8,957 nucleotides of DNA, from NCBI GenBank assembly GCA_025359355.1, contig JANYGR010000074.1, positions 1-8,957 on the forward strand, written 5' to 3'. The translations under genes and the position numbers were made by a program. A model generated the notes under the pieces. The model saw only the letters and a list, made by a program, of their open reading frames with translations. It did no database searches and was not told where the DNA came from. Positions 1-6,295 of this stretch are shown here, one piece after another. Source of the DNA: Bacteroidota bacterium. GTDB taxonomy: Bacteria > Bacteroidota > Bacteroidia > B-17B0 > Aurantibacillaceae. The stretch's first letter is position 1, and each line of letters opens with the position of its first letter.

Positions 1-569
1 TTGTTGCAGACGCACAAAGAGTTTTAAAAACAAAATCAAAAGAGTTAAATGGTAATGCTTATAAGTTAAAACATTATGTTTTACAGGGCACGACACTTAC
101 ATTGCTATTTGATGTTTATTTTGCCTCTGAAAAACAAGTTGATTTAATCAAACGAAGTTCCGTTAAAGAAAAAATAATTGTCTTTAACAACTCTAAAGAC
201 ACGCTTCAGCGTTTGATAATAATAAACAACGACAAACAATTTTTTGCTTTTAATAAAAGAATAGAAATTAATGGGGCTGGTAAAGAGGCAACTTTAACAT
301 TAGATTCAACAATTAATTGGGTTAGTACAGTAGCATTAATCAAAGAAAATAAACATGCTAGATTTTTTACTATAAAACTAAAAGACAATTTAACTCCCGT
401 TATTGTTGGAGGGGCTTTAGGAGGTGTTGTTGGTGCCGTTATCGCTACTTCGGCAGTTCAAAAACGAAAAAATAAAGTTCAAAATGAGTTTTTCTCAAGT
501 TTAAATTACAACACTGGAAGAATTTTAATGGAAATATACCCTTTAGACAAACAATTTACGCTTCCTTGA
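1..569 (+). CDS. Unrecognised protein with one hydrophobic segment, 5' partial
   Basis: The frame is open from the left edge (first complete codon at position 3) to the TGA at 567-569, giving 188 visible residues. The real start lies outside the window. A TTG at 102 is in frame, but 33 well-formed codons precede it without a stop, so it is not the likely start. I do not recognise the family. Most of the visible part looks like a soluble beta-rich domain with alternating hydrophobic and charged residues. Near visible residues 132-151 is a glycine-rich hydrophobic stretch (VGGALGGVVGAVIA) followed by the basic KRKNK, which fits one membrane-spanning or membrane-inserting segment. About 37 residues follow it. 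Seen: the frame and the segment. Inferred: envelope location. The gene ends 33 bp before mnmG, which has its own promoter-like box, so co-transcription is uncertain. Confidence 0.75.
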   Translation, partial: VADAQRVLKTKSKELNGNAYKLKHYVLQGTTLTLLFDVYFASEKQVDLIKRSSVKEKIIVFNNSKDTLQRLIIINNDKQFFAFNKRIEINGAGKEATLTLDSTINWVSTVALIKENKHARFFTIKLKDNLTPVIVGGALGGVVGAVIATSAVQKRKNKVQNEFFSSLNYNTGRILMEIYPLDKQFTLP

Positions 570-590
570 AAATTTTGAATTTTTAAAACT

Positions 591-598
591 TACCTTTG
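591..598 (+). promoter_or_regulatory. Candidate Bacteroidota -7 promoter box for mnmG
   Basis: TACCTTTG matches the Bacteroidota housekeeping sigma -7 consensus TAnnTTTG exactly and ends only 4 bp before the mnmG ATG at 603. A -33 element is less clear: TTTG at 574-577 is too close (13-bp spacer) and TTG at 566-568 is slightly far (22-bp spacer). If the box is used, the transcript would start within a few bases of the ATG, so the mRNA would be leaderless or nearly so. The match is seen in the sequence; its use is inferred. Confidence 0.5.
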
Positions 599-602
599 TC
601 AA

Positions 603-2507
603 ATGCAAAATCAATATGATGTTATAGTTGTTGGCGCAGGTCACGCAGGTTGCGAAGCCGCTGCTGCCGCTGCTAACATGGGAAGTAAGGTTTTATTACT
701 AACCATGAATATGCAAACTATTGCCCAAATGAGTTGTAATCCAGCGATGGGCGGCATCGCTAAAGGACAAATTGTTCGTGAAATTGATGCGCTTGGCGGT
801 TATAGTGGAATTGTATCTGATAAATCTGCCATACAATTCCGCATGCTTAATCGTTCCAAAGGCCCAGCTATGTGGAGTCCACGTACTCAAAATGATCGTA
901 TGTTATTTGCATCAACCTGGAGAGAGATGCTTGAACAAACGCCTAATGTTGATTTTTGGCAAGACATGTGTCGTGAGTTAATCGTTAGTAAAGACGGAAA
1001 ACGTATAGAAGGAGTTATTACCGGTATGGGCTTGGAGTTTAAAGCTAAAGCGGTTGTTCTAACAAACGGAACCTTTTTAAATGGCTTAATTCATTTAGGA
1101 GAAAAACAAATTGGAGGCGGAAGAAGCGGAGAATCAGCAAGTTACGGTATAACAGAGCAATTGGTTAAATTAGGTTTCGAAAATGGTCGAATGAAAACAG
1201 GAACCCCTCCACGAATTGACGGTCGTACATTGGATTATTCCAAGATGGAAGAGCAAGAAGGCGATGAAGCTATTGATAAATTTTCGTATCTAGATAACAC
1301 GTCGCCCTTTTATGTTAACTCTAATGGTGACAGATCTAAATTAAAAAAGCAAGTTCCTTGTCATATTACTTATACAAACCAAGCGGTTCACGATATATTA
1401 AAAACGGGATTTGAAAAATCTCCCATGTATTCGGGTAGAATTCAAGGCTTAGGTCCTCGCTACTGTCCAAGTATTGAAGATAAAATTACACGTTTTTCTG
1501 AAAGAGAAAGACATCAATTATTTGTTGAGCCTGAAGGCTGGGATACCTGTGAGATTTATGTAAATGGATTTTCAACATCATTACCAGTTGATGTTCAACA
1601 AAAAGCATTACGCTTAATTCCAGGATTTGAAAACGCAAAAATGTTCCGACCAGGCTATGCGATAGAATATGATTATTTTCCACCTACACAATTAAGACTA
1701 AGTTTAGAAACAAAATTGGTTGAGAATTTATATTTCGCTGGACAAATAAACGGAACAACAGGTTATGAAGAAGCTGCTTGTCAAGGACAAATGGCCGGCA
1801 TAAATGCCCACCTAAAAATTAATGAAAAAGATCCTTTTATCCTAAAACGTCACGAAGCTTATATTGGCGTTTTAATAGACGATTTAGTGACTAAGGGAAC
1901 AGACGAACCTTATCGTATGTTTACATCACGTTCCGAATATCGATTATTATTACGACAAGATAATGCAGATGTTCGTTTAACACCCCTATCCCACTCTATT
2001 GGTTTAGCAAGCGAAGAAAGACTGAATAAGGTAAATCATAAAATAGAGAAGTATGAGTCGTTGATTAAATATTTTAAAAATAATAGCGCCACTCCAGAAG
2101 AAACGAACCCCTATTTGGAAAGCATTAACTCAGCGCCCCTAACTCAAAAGTGGCGTTATTTTGCAGTACTATCTCGCCCTGATGTAACCATCTTAGATTT
2201 AATCAAACATAATAAAGACTTAGCAGATTTTACAAAAGATTTTGATTCTGAGATGATTCAACAAGCTGAGATTTTAATGAAGTATGAAGGTTACATTGAG
2301 CGAGAGAAAGAAGGAGCAGAAAAAGTAATCAAACTAGATAATTATAAAATCAAACCTGACTTCAATTATAAAGCTATTAGCAGTTTATCGTTAGAAGCTA
2401 AGGATAAATTAACGAAGCTTCGTCCAGAAACTATTGGCCAGGCAAGCCGCATTTCGGGCATCAATCCAGCAGATATTTCCGTTTTATTAGTTCACTTAGG
2501 CAGATAG
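603..2507 (+). CDS. mnmG: tRNA uridine-5-carboxymethylaminomethyl(34) synthesis enzyme MnmG (GidA)
   Basis: FAD-dependent cytoplasmic enzyme that works with the GTPase MnmE to install the (carboxymethyl)aminomethyl group on wobble U34 of tRNAs reading purine-ending codons. It has 634 residues, the normal length for the long MnmG form. The N-terminal Rossmann motif GAGHAGCEAA (11-20) binds FAD. SCNPAMGG carries Cys47. GIDA signature 1 is at 284-298 (GPRYCPSIE..., with Cys288 equivalent to E. coli Cys277). GIDA signature 2 runs 379-402 (AGQINGTTGYEEAACQGQ...). Both cysteines are known to matter in the E. coli enzyme. The C-terminal helical domain, which contacts MnmE and tRNA, is present to the end (SRISGINPADISVLLVHL). 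The ATG at 603 gives the canonical QYDVIVVGAG start. No key residue is missing. In many bacteria mnmG lies near the replication origin, which agrees with the parS sites found downstream. Confidence 0.98.
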   Translation: MQNQYDVIVVGAGHAGCEAAAAAANMGSKVLLLTMNMQTIAQMSCNPAMGGIAKGQIVREIDALGGYSGIVSDKSAIQFRMLNRSKGPAMWSPRTQNDRMLFASTWREMLEQTPNVDFWQDMCRELIVSKDGKRIEGVITGMGLEFKAKAVVLTNGTFLNGLIHLGEKQIGGGRSGESASYGITEQLVKLGFENGRMKTGTPPRIDGRTLDYSKMEEQEGDEAIDKFSYLDNTSPFYVNSNGDRSKLKKQVPCHITYTNQAVHDILKTGFEKSPMYSGRIQGLGPRYCPSIEDKITRFSERERHQLFVEPEGWDTCEIYVNGFSTSLPVDVQQKALRLIPGFENAKMFRPGYAIEYDYFPPTQLRLSLETKLVENLYFAGQINGTTGYEEAACQGQMAGINAHLKINEKDPFILKRHEAYIGVLIDDLVTKGTDEPYRMFTSRSEYRLLLRQDNADVRLTPLSHSIGLASEERLNKVNHKIEKYESLIKYFKNNSATPEETNPYLESINSAPLTQKWRYFAVLSRPDVTILDLIKHNKDLADFTKDFDSEMIQQAEILMKYEGYIEREKEGAEKVIKLDNYKIKPDFNYKAISSLSLEAKDKLTKLRPETIGQASRISGINPADISVLLVHLGR

Positions 2508-2513
2508 TTCAGT

Positions 2514-3001
2514 GTGAAACACATTTATGTAATTATAATCATATTAATTCCTTTTATTTTTAAAGCACAAGGGTTCAATTCAAAATTTTTAAGATCTGGA
2601 TTTAGCTGGAGCGTTAATGATACGGCACAAAGTCCAGAAGCTATATTTAACAAAGATACACTCATTTTAGTAAAAGATAATGATCTCAATCCTTATCGAA
2701 TAATAAAAAGACCAGTGTTTGATTTTTTTAGCTCAAACTATTTTTCTTTTAAATATGATCTAAAAATCGATTCTGTATTTATTAAAAGTCTTAATAACTA
2801 TACTCTGCGATATACTTGTAGCCATTACTCTGGAAAATGGGTTTTTAATAAAAAAACAAAATGTTTGTTTTTTCTCATTATATAGACCCCTCATATAAGT
2901 TTTGTGGAGACAATATAAGTTGTTGGGATTTTGATAAAAATATTAACTATATACTTTTAAAAGCAAATAGAACCCGGCTGGTTTTGCTGAAAACTAATTA
3001 A
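2514..3001 (+). pseudogene. Small secreted-protein gene split by a -1 frameshift
   Basis: The first segment starts at GTG 2514, 6 bp after the mnmG stop, and reads 123 residues to a TAG at 2883-2885. It begins with a clear signal peptide (MKHIYVIIIILIPFIFKAQ, cleavage around residue 19). The -1 frame is open from 2852 to the TAA at 2999-3001 and encodes a convincing continuation (HYIDPSYKFCGDNIS..., ending in a hydrophobic ILLKANRTRLVLL strand). The odd in-frame end KCLFFLII suggests that the frame changes between 2852 and 2882, where there is an A7 run (2850-2856) and a T6 run (2868-2873). One extra base in either run would give a protein of about 162 residues. The family is not recognised; the tail resembles the last strands of a small lipocalin-like barrel, but this is only an impression. 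A real mutation, a homopolymer sequencing error and, less likely, slippage all remain possible. Confidence 0.6.
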
Positions 3002-3024
3002 ATTTTAAATCTAGCAAGCTTATT

Positions 3025-3040
3025 TGTTCCACGTGAAACA
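3025..3040 (+). promoter_or_regulatory. parS: parS centromere site 1 (ParB/Spo0J binding)
   Basis: TGTTCCACGTGAAACA fits the 16-bp parS consensus TGTTNCACGTGAAACA at every position, including the CACGTG core. It lies in the short gap between the broken secreted-protein gene and the acetyltransferase, 12 bp upstream of the latter's ATG. By established knowledge ParB dimers bind this near-palindrome through a helix-turn-helix, spread along the DNA using CTP, and recruit SMC for origin segregation. Binding might also affect expression of the adjacent gene, which is inference. Confidence 0.93.
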
Positions 3041-3052
3041 ATCCACAAATTA

Positions 3053-3625
3053 ATGTTAAATATAAATCTAAACCCTTTCCCTATTCTTAATACAAATAGA
3101 TTAATTCTGCGAAGAATTACTACTGAAGATGCGCAAGATTTTTTTGAGATTAGATCAAATAAAGAATTGATGGCGGCATTGGATAAAAAGCCATTTAAAA
3201 ATATGGATGAGTTGCTAAGTTTTTTAGAACAAATCGAATTCGGAATAAATTCAAACACCTCAATTGCTTGGGCTGTTTGTTTAAAGGAAGATAATAAAAT
3301 GATTGGCCATGTTGGTTATCATAGAATTGATTTCACAAATCACCGTGCGGAAATTGGTTATGCTCTTCTTCCTCAATTTCATAATAAGGGTTTGGGTAGT
3401 GAAGCCGTAAAAGCTATTTTAGATATTGCGTTTAATCAATTTAATTTCCACTCACTAGAGGCAGATGTGAATCCAGCAAACAACTCCTCAATAAAATTAA
3501 TAACTAAAATGGGTTTTGTTAAAGAAGCGCACTTCAGGGAAAACTATTTTTATAGAAACACCTTTTTAGATAGCGCCATATATTCCTTATTAAAAAAAGA
3601 TTACCTTCGTCTACAATCTCAATAG
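3053..3625 (+). CDS. GNAT-family N-acetyltransferase, RimJ/RimL type
   Basis: Acetyl-CoA-dependent N-acetyltransferase of 190 residues, a complete single GNAT domain. The N-terminal NRLILRRITTEDAQDFFEIR (15-34) is the typical RimJ/RimL-like beta1-alpha1 opening. HRAEIGYALLPQFHNKGLGS (97-116) holds strand beta4 and the acetyl-CoA pyrophosphate loop (Q/R-x-x-G-x-G/A form, here HNKGLG). NPANNSSIKLITKMGFVKE (140-158) is the C-terminal motif B region, including the conserved Asn and GF. The substrate cannot be told from sequence: relatives acetylate ribosomal protein N-termini, antibiotics or small amines. The ATG at 3053 gives a natural start; no clear Shine-Dalgarno is visible, as usual in this phylum. 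Unusually, the gene is tightly bracketed by two inverted parS sites (12 bp before the start and 2 bp after the stop). Confidence 0.92.
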   Translation: MLNINLNPFPILNTNRLILRRITTEDAQDFFEIRSNKELMAALDKKPFKNMDELLSFLEQIEFGINSNTSIAWAVCLKEDNKMIGHVGYHRIDFTNHRAEIGYALLPQFHNKGLGSEAVKAILDIAFNQFNFHSLEADVNPANNSSIKLITKMGFVKEAHFRENYFYRNTFLDSAIYSLLKKDYLRLQSQ

Positions 3626-3627
3626 AG

Positions 3628-3643
3628 TGTTTCACGTGGAACA
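3628..3643 (-). promoter_or_regulatory. parS: parS centromere site 2 (inverted copy of site 1)
   Basis: The plus strand reads TGTTTCACGTGGAACA; its reverse complement is TGTTCCACGTGAAACA, identical in all 16 bases to site 1. It starts 2 bp after the acetyltransferase stop codon and lies 31 bp before the methyltransferase ATG. The start-to-start distance to site 1 is 603 bp. An exact 16-base match to a known consensus, placed between genes and repeated nearby, makes chance very unlikely. Confidence 0.93.
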
Positions 3644-3674
3644 AATTACTAATTCTTATCAAATCAATTTATAA

Positions 3675-4559
3675 ATGTTAACAATAGAAAAATGCCTTGT
3701 TTGTGGTTCAGCTAGTTTCGAACCATTTTTAGTATGTAAAGATTATACCGTAAGTCAGGAACAATTCAACATTGTGTCTTGTAAAGGTTGTGGTTTTAAG
3801 TTTACAAATTCTCGTCCGGATAACGCCGTATTAGGAGATTATTATAAAGCAGAATCCTACGTGTCGCACACAAATTCTAAAAAAGGAATTGTAAATAAAC
3901 TATACCACGCCGTAAGAAACCATACGCTTAAATCTAAAATACAAATGGTTTCTGGGTATGTTTCACGTGGAACGATATTGGATTATGGTTGCGGAACGGG
4001 TATGTTTTTGTCTACTATTAATAAAGCAGGTTGGGAAACCTTCGGAATGGAGCCGGATGATAATGCAAGAAAAATGGCTTCAGAACAGGGTTTAAATGTG
4101 TTTTCAGATAAGGATAGGGTAAATACTTATGTTACAGATAAGAAGTTTAATGCAATTACTTTATGGCACGTTTTAGAGCACGTAACTGATATGCCTGAAA
4201 CCCTATCATTTTTTAAAAACAAATTAAATAAAGATGGAGTATTAATTGTTGCTGTTCCTAATCATGCTTCTTACGATGCAGCATATTATAAAGAATTTTG
4301 GGCGGCTTATGATGTTCCAAGACATTTGCATCACTTTGATATAAAGTCTATGACTTCCTTAGTTGAACAAGCAGGGTTTAAATTACAAGAAACAAAACCC
4401 ATGAAGTTCGACAGCTTCTATGTAAGTATGCTTAGTGAGAAGTACAAAACTGGATCGGTAAATTTACTGAAGGCTTTTTGGATAGGATTAAAATCAAACC
4501 TGAAGGCAAAAGATACTCACTCCTACTCTAGTACCATTTATGTATTCAGACATAAGTAA
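3675..4559 (+). CDS. Zinc-ribbon class I SAM-dependent methyltransferase
   Basis: A 294-residue protein. The N-terminal zinc ribbon uses CxxC pairs at Cys7/Cys10 and Cys36/Cys39. A linker leads to a Rossmann methyltransferase domain (Methyltransf_23-like): motif I ILDYGCGTG (101-109) binds SAM, an acidic residue ends the next strand (GMEPDD, 124-129), and LWHVLEHV (163-170) is the post-II motif common in this family. The C-terminal part contains the DVPRHLHHF element (213-221) typical of these Bacteroidota proteins. The substrate is unknown; relatives act on small molecules or envelope glycans. From memory, a methyltransferase of this type often follows mnmG directly in flavobacteria; here two genes lie between them. 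Odd feature: codons 95-100 (Y V S R G T), directly before motif I, contain a parS site. A terminator follows 19 bp after the stop. Confidence 0.92.
   Translation: MLTIEKCLVCGSASFEPFLVCKDYTVSQEQFNIVSCKGCGFKFTNSRPDNAVLGDYYKAESYVSHTNSKKGIVNKLYHAVRNHTLKSKIQMVSGYVSRGTILDYGCGTGMFLSTINKAGWETFGMEPDDNARKMASEQGLNVFSDKDRVNTYVTDKKFNAITLWHVLEHVTDMPETLSFFKNKLNKDGVLIVAVPNHASYDAAYYKEFWAAYDVPRHLHHFDIKSMTSLVEQAGFKLQETKPMKFDSFYVSMLSEKYKTGSVNLLKAFWIGLKSNLKAKDTHSYSSTIYVFRHK
3959..3974 (-). promoter_or_regulatory. parS: parS centromere site 3, inside the methyltransferase gene
   Basis: TGTTTCACGTGGAACG matches site 2 at 15 of 16 positions (last base G instead of A) and keeps the whole CACGTG core. It is in the same orientation as site 2, 331 bp downstream of it. 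It lies within codons 95-100 of the methyltransferase, so the DNA must serve as both protein code and ParB site. Many bacterial parS sites lie inside genes, so the location is not an objection. Confidence is slightly lower because of the single mismatch at the end of the palindrome. Confidence 0.85.
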
Positions 4560-4578
4560 GTAGGATTAATTAAACATT

Positions 4579-4616
4579 AAAAAGCCCCAAGTAAATATAC
4601 TTGGGGCTTTTTGTTT
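4579..4616 (+). terminator. Strong intrinsic terminator, probably bidirectional
   Basis: A 13-bp perfect stem AAAGCCCCAAGTA / TACTTGGGGCTTT (4581-4593 with 4598-4610), extendable by two A-T pairs, closes a 4-base AATA loop and is followed by TTTTTGTTTT. It ends transcription of the methyltransferase unit. On the minus strand the A-rich left flank gives a T-rich tail, so it can also serve the converging plug-protein gene that ends at 4693. Confidence 0.92.
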
Positions 4617-4692
4617 TAATTTAGTTTACTGATTTGGGCTGAATTAAGAATTGTGCTGATAAACAATTAAGATTAACAATACAATGATGATT

Positions 4693-5541
4693 TTATAATT
4701 GCTTTGCTTTCGCTTCGTTTTCTATTCGGATTTCCTCTTCAATTTCTTTCTTCCGTTTTTCCTCGTCAAGTTTAGCTTGCTTTTCACGCTTAATTCGTGC
4801 GAGCTTTTCAGCATGGTTATTTTCAGCTATGTGTTTTGTTCTAATACCACTAAAATAATCTCTCGTTGTGACGATGACAACGCCATTTACAGCATCCCCA
4901 TATTGGGCAGGTAAGCCTCCTGTAATAATAGATAGATTGTCAACCGCCAGCATCGTTATACCTGTTAAGTTCGGTGTTCTTACACCATCTACAATTAAAG
5001 CAGTTGATTCCGCTCTTCCACCACGCACATGCATATCGCCATTAGCATCCTGCGAAACATCCGAAGCGATATTTGTTAATGCCCCCTTGATGTCATTTCC
5101 ATTTTTCGGCATATTTCTTAATGCTGTGCCATCTATTGATTTTATGGTTATCATAGTATTATCAACAATTGGTTTAATGTAGGTATCTTCAATTATCACA
5201 ATAGAGGTTGTGTTTAAAGAAACATGCATATCAACGTAACTTGTTCTATCTGGGCCAACATCAACTTTACTTACTCTTTGTGTGGAAAACTCCATGCTTT
5301 GTGCTAACACCTCATACTGACCTGGGTCTAATGGTTTGTAAGTGTATTTTCCATTTTCATCAGTTTGTGTCCCGCCGATTAATGCTCCGCCTTGAGTAAT
5401 TTTAATAGTGGCACCATATACAGGCTCACCTTCGTTGTTAATAATTTGCCCCTTAATTGTTCCATAAGAAGATTGTGCACTTACTTGTATTCCGCCAATG
5501 GCTATAATTCCAGCAATTATAATTTTTTTAAGATTTTTCAT
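4693..5541 (-). CDS. Secreted CarboxypepD_reg + TonB plug protein lacking a beta-barrel
   Basis: A 282-residue exported protein. The signal peptide (1 to about 22) ends in VSAQSS. Residues about 27-108 form a CarboxypepD_reg-like beta-sandwich (GTIKGQIINNEGEPVYGATI, then TDENGKYTYKPLDPGQYEV), the usual N-terminal extension of SusC-type receptors. Residues about 120-227 form a TonB-receptor plug, with the hallmarks MHVRGGRAESTALIVDGV (170-187) and ITGGLPAQYGDAVNGVVIV (206-224). A normal TonB-dependent receptor then continues with some 500 or more barrel residues; here the protein instead has a charged Lys/Glu tail (243-282) likely to form a helix or coiled coil, then a stop. No barrel-like sequence follows before the terminator. 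The role is unknown: it cannot transport by itself and may be a periplasmic adaptor or signalling protein. The ATG at 5541 is the only start giving the signal peptide. It is divergent from the ECF sigma operon. Confidence 0.9.
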   Translation of the reverse strand: MKNLKKIIIAGIIAIGGIQVSAQSSYGTIKGQIINNEGEPVYGATIKITQGGALIGGTQTDENGKYTYKPLDPGQYEVLAQSMEFSTQRVSKVDVGPDRTSYVDMHVSLNTTSIVIIEDTYIKPIVDNTMITIKSIDGTALRNMPKNGNDIKGALTNIASDVSQDANGDMHVRGGRAESTALIVDGVRTPNLTGITMLAVDNLSIITGGLPAQYGDAVNGVVIVTTRDYFSGIRTKHIAENNHAEKLARIKREKQAKLDEEKRKKEIEEEIRIENEAKAKQL

Positions 5542-5611
5542 AATGTATAATTTTAAAAGGTTAATGATTTGATTTAAGATTGCAATCTTTAGCTATAAGA
5601 CGCCTAACAAA

Positions 5612-5647
5612 ATAGTTTCCATAAAATATTTTTTATAAAGAAACTAT
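5612..5647. repeat. Inverted repeat in the divergent plug/sigma intergenic region
   Basis: ATAGTTTC (5612-5619) is repeated inverted as GAAACTAT (5640-5647), and inside it ATAAAA (5621-5626) pairs with TTTTAT (5631-5636) around a TATT loop. The repeat lies near the middle of the 163-bp gap between the divergent starts at 5541 and 5705. It places the sequence GAAACTAT facing outward on both strands. It has no T-tract on either side and sits 5' of both genes, so an operator or paired promoter element is more plausible than a terminator. Confidence 0.5.
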
Positions 5648-5682
5648 CAAAGGATAAAACTTATTTTTATGGAAATCAAAAA

Positions 5683-5694
5683 TAGACGCGTCTA
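5683..5694. promoter_or_regulatory. 12-bp perfect palindrome upstream of the sigma gene (candidate operator)
   Basis: TAGACGCGTCTA is perfectly self-complementary and lies 10 bp before the sigma factor ATG. The half-site AGACGC recurs once at 5598-5603, on the plug-gene side of the inverted repeat. GC-rich words stand out in this AT-rich gap. The position fits an operator or early-transcript element controlling the sigma operon. Seen: palindrome and half-site. Inferred: function. Confidence 0.4.
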
Positions 5695-5704
5695 ATAAAT
5701 AGTT

Positions 5705-6295
5705 ATGTGGCTTTTTAAGAAAAAAGAATATTTAAGCGATGACGAATTACTGAAGCGCTATAAACAAACTGGCAATAAAGAACTATTTGCGGATTTGTTT
5801 AAAAAGCACGTAACGGTAGTTTACGGTACCTGCTTATTTTATTTACAAAATAAAGATGAGGCGCAAGATGCAACCATGCTGTTGTTTGAAAAATTAATGA
5901 TTGATATTAATAATAGAGAGATTGATAATTTTAAGGGTTGGCTAAGTTTTGTTGTTCGAAATCACTGTATTTCCTTAATTCGGAAACAAAAATCACAAAC
6001 AAAAAACGTAAAATCATACCATGAATTTGAATATCAAGATGCAAATTTTGAAACAGAAGAAGCGATTAATAGAGTAGGGGACGAGCAGTTATTAGAACAA
6101 ATGAAAAACTGTTTGCCAAAACTAAAAGAGGCACAGCGCGTATGTGTAGAATTATTTTACTTGAAAAATAAAAGTTACCAGGATATCGCCAATGAAACAA
6201 GCTATTCGTTGAATGAGATAAAAAGCTATATCCAAAATGGAAAACGAAATTTGAAATTATTAATTGAAGAACAATCCCGCAATAAACATGATTAA
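5705..6295 (+). CDS. ECF-type RNA polymerase sigma factor
   Basis: A 196-residue sigma-70 family protein with only regions 2 and 4, the ECF architecture. Region 2 spans about residues 26-95 and includes DEAQDATMLLFEKL (51-64, core-binding 2.2) and FKGWLSFVVRNHCISLIRK (76-94, -10 recognition). Region 4 spans about 133-187 with the helix-turn-helix YQDIANETSYSLNEIKSYIQ (158-177), which recognises the -35. The N-terminus opens with a short basic MWLFKKK. It directs RNA polymerase to a specific promoter set; targets are unknown. Its stop overlaps the start of the membrane TPR gene (ATGATTAA), so the two are very likely translationally coupled. The divergent plug gene is a natural candidate target, which is inference. 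No classical zinc-binding anti-sigma gene is nearby. Confidence 0.93.
   Translation: MWLFKKKEYLSDDELLKRYKQTGNKELFADLFKKHVTVVYGTCLFYLQNKDEAQDATMLLFEKLMIDINNREIDNFKGWLSFVVRNHCISLIRKQKSQTKNVKSYHEFEYQDANFETEEAINRVGDEQLLEQMKNCLPKLKEAQRVCVELFYLKNKSYQDIANETSYSLNEIKSYIQNGKRNLKLLIEEQSRNKHD

Noticed and set aside
102..104. TTG as the start of the first gene
   Set aside because: The same frame is open for 33 further sensible codons to the left edge, so the gene is simply cut by the window.
2506..2521. AGTTCAGTGTGAAACA at the mnmG end, resembling a fourth parS
   Set aside because: It shares the GTGAAACA half, but five positions differ and the CACGTG core is lost, so ParB binding is unlikely.
2850..2857. 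Programmed -1 ribosomal frameshift at the A7-C run
   Set aside because: The 0-frame phasing is AAT AAA AAA ACA rather than A_AAA_AAC, and I see no clear downstream hairpin. A simple indel explains the data better, though slippage is not excluded.
3039..3047. CAATCCACA next to parS site 1, a possible DnaA box
   Set aside because: It matches TTATCCACA at only 7 of 9 positions and stands alone, with no AT-rich unwinding region or box cluster. It does not support an origin inside the window.
5159..5167. TTATCAACA, an 8/9 DnaA-box match
   Set aside because: Isolated inside the plug-protein coding sequence; single near-matches are expected by chance in AT-rich DNA.
4868..5182. Plus-strand open frame antisense to the plug gene
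   Set aside because: It lies entirely opposite strongly conserved CarboxypepD_reg and plug codons, and its translation shows no recognisable protein character.
5612..5647. Inverted repeat read as a terminator
   Set aside because: It is AT-rich with mismatches, has no T-tract at its end, and lies upstream of both divergent genes rather than after one.
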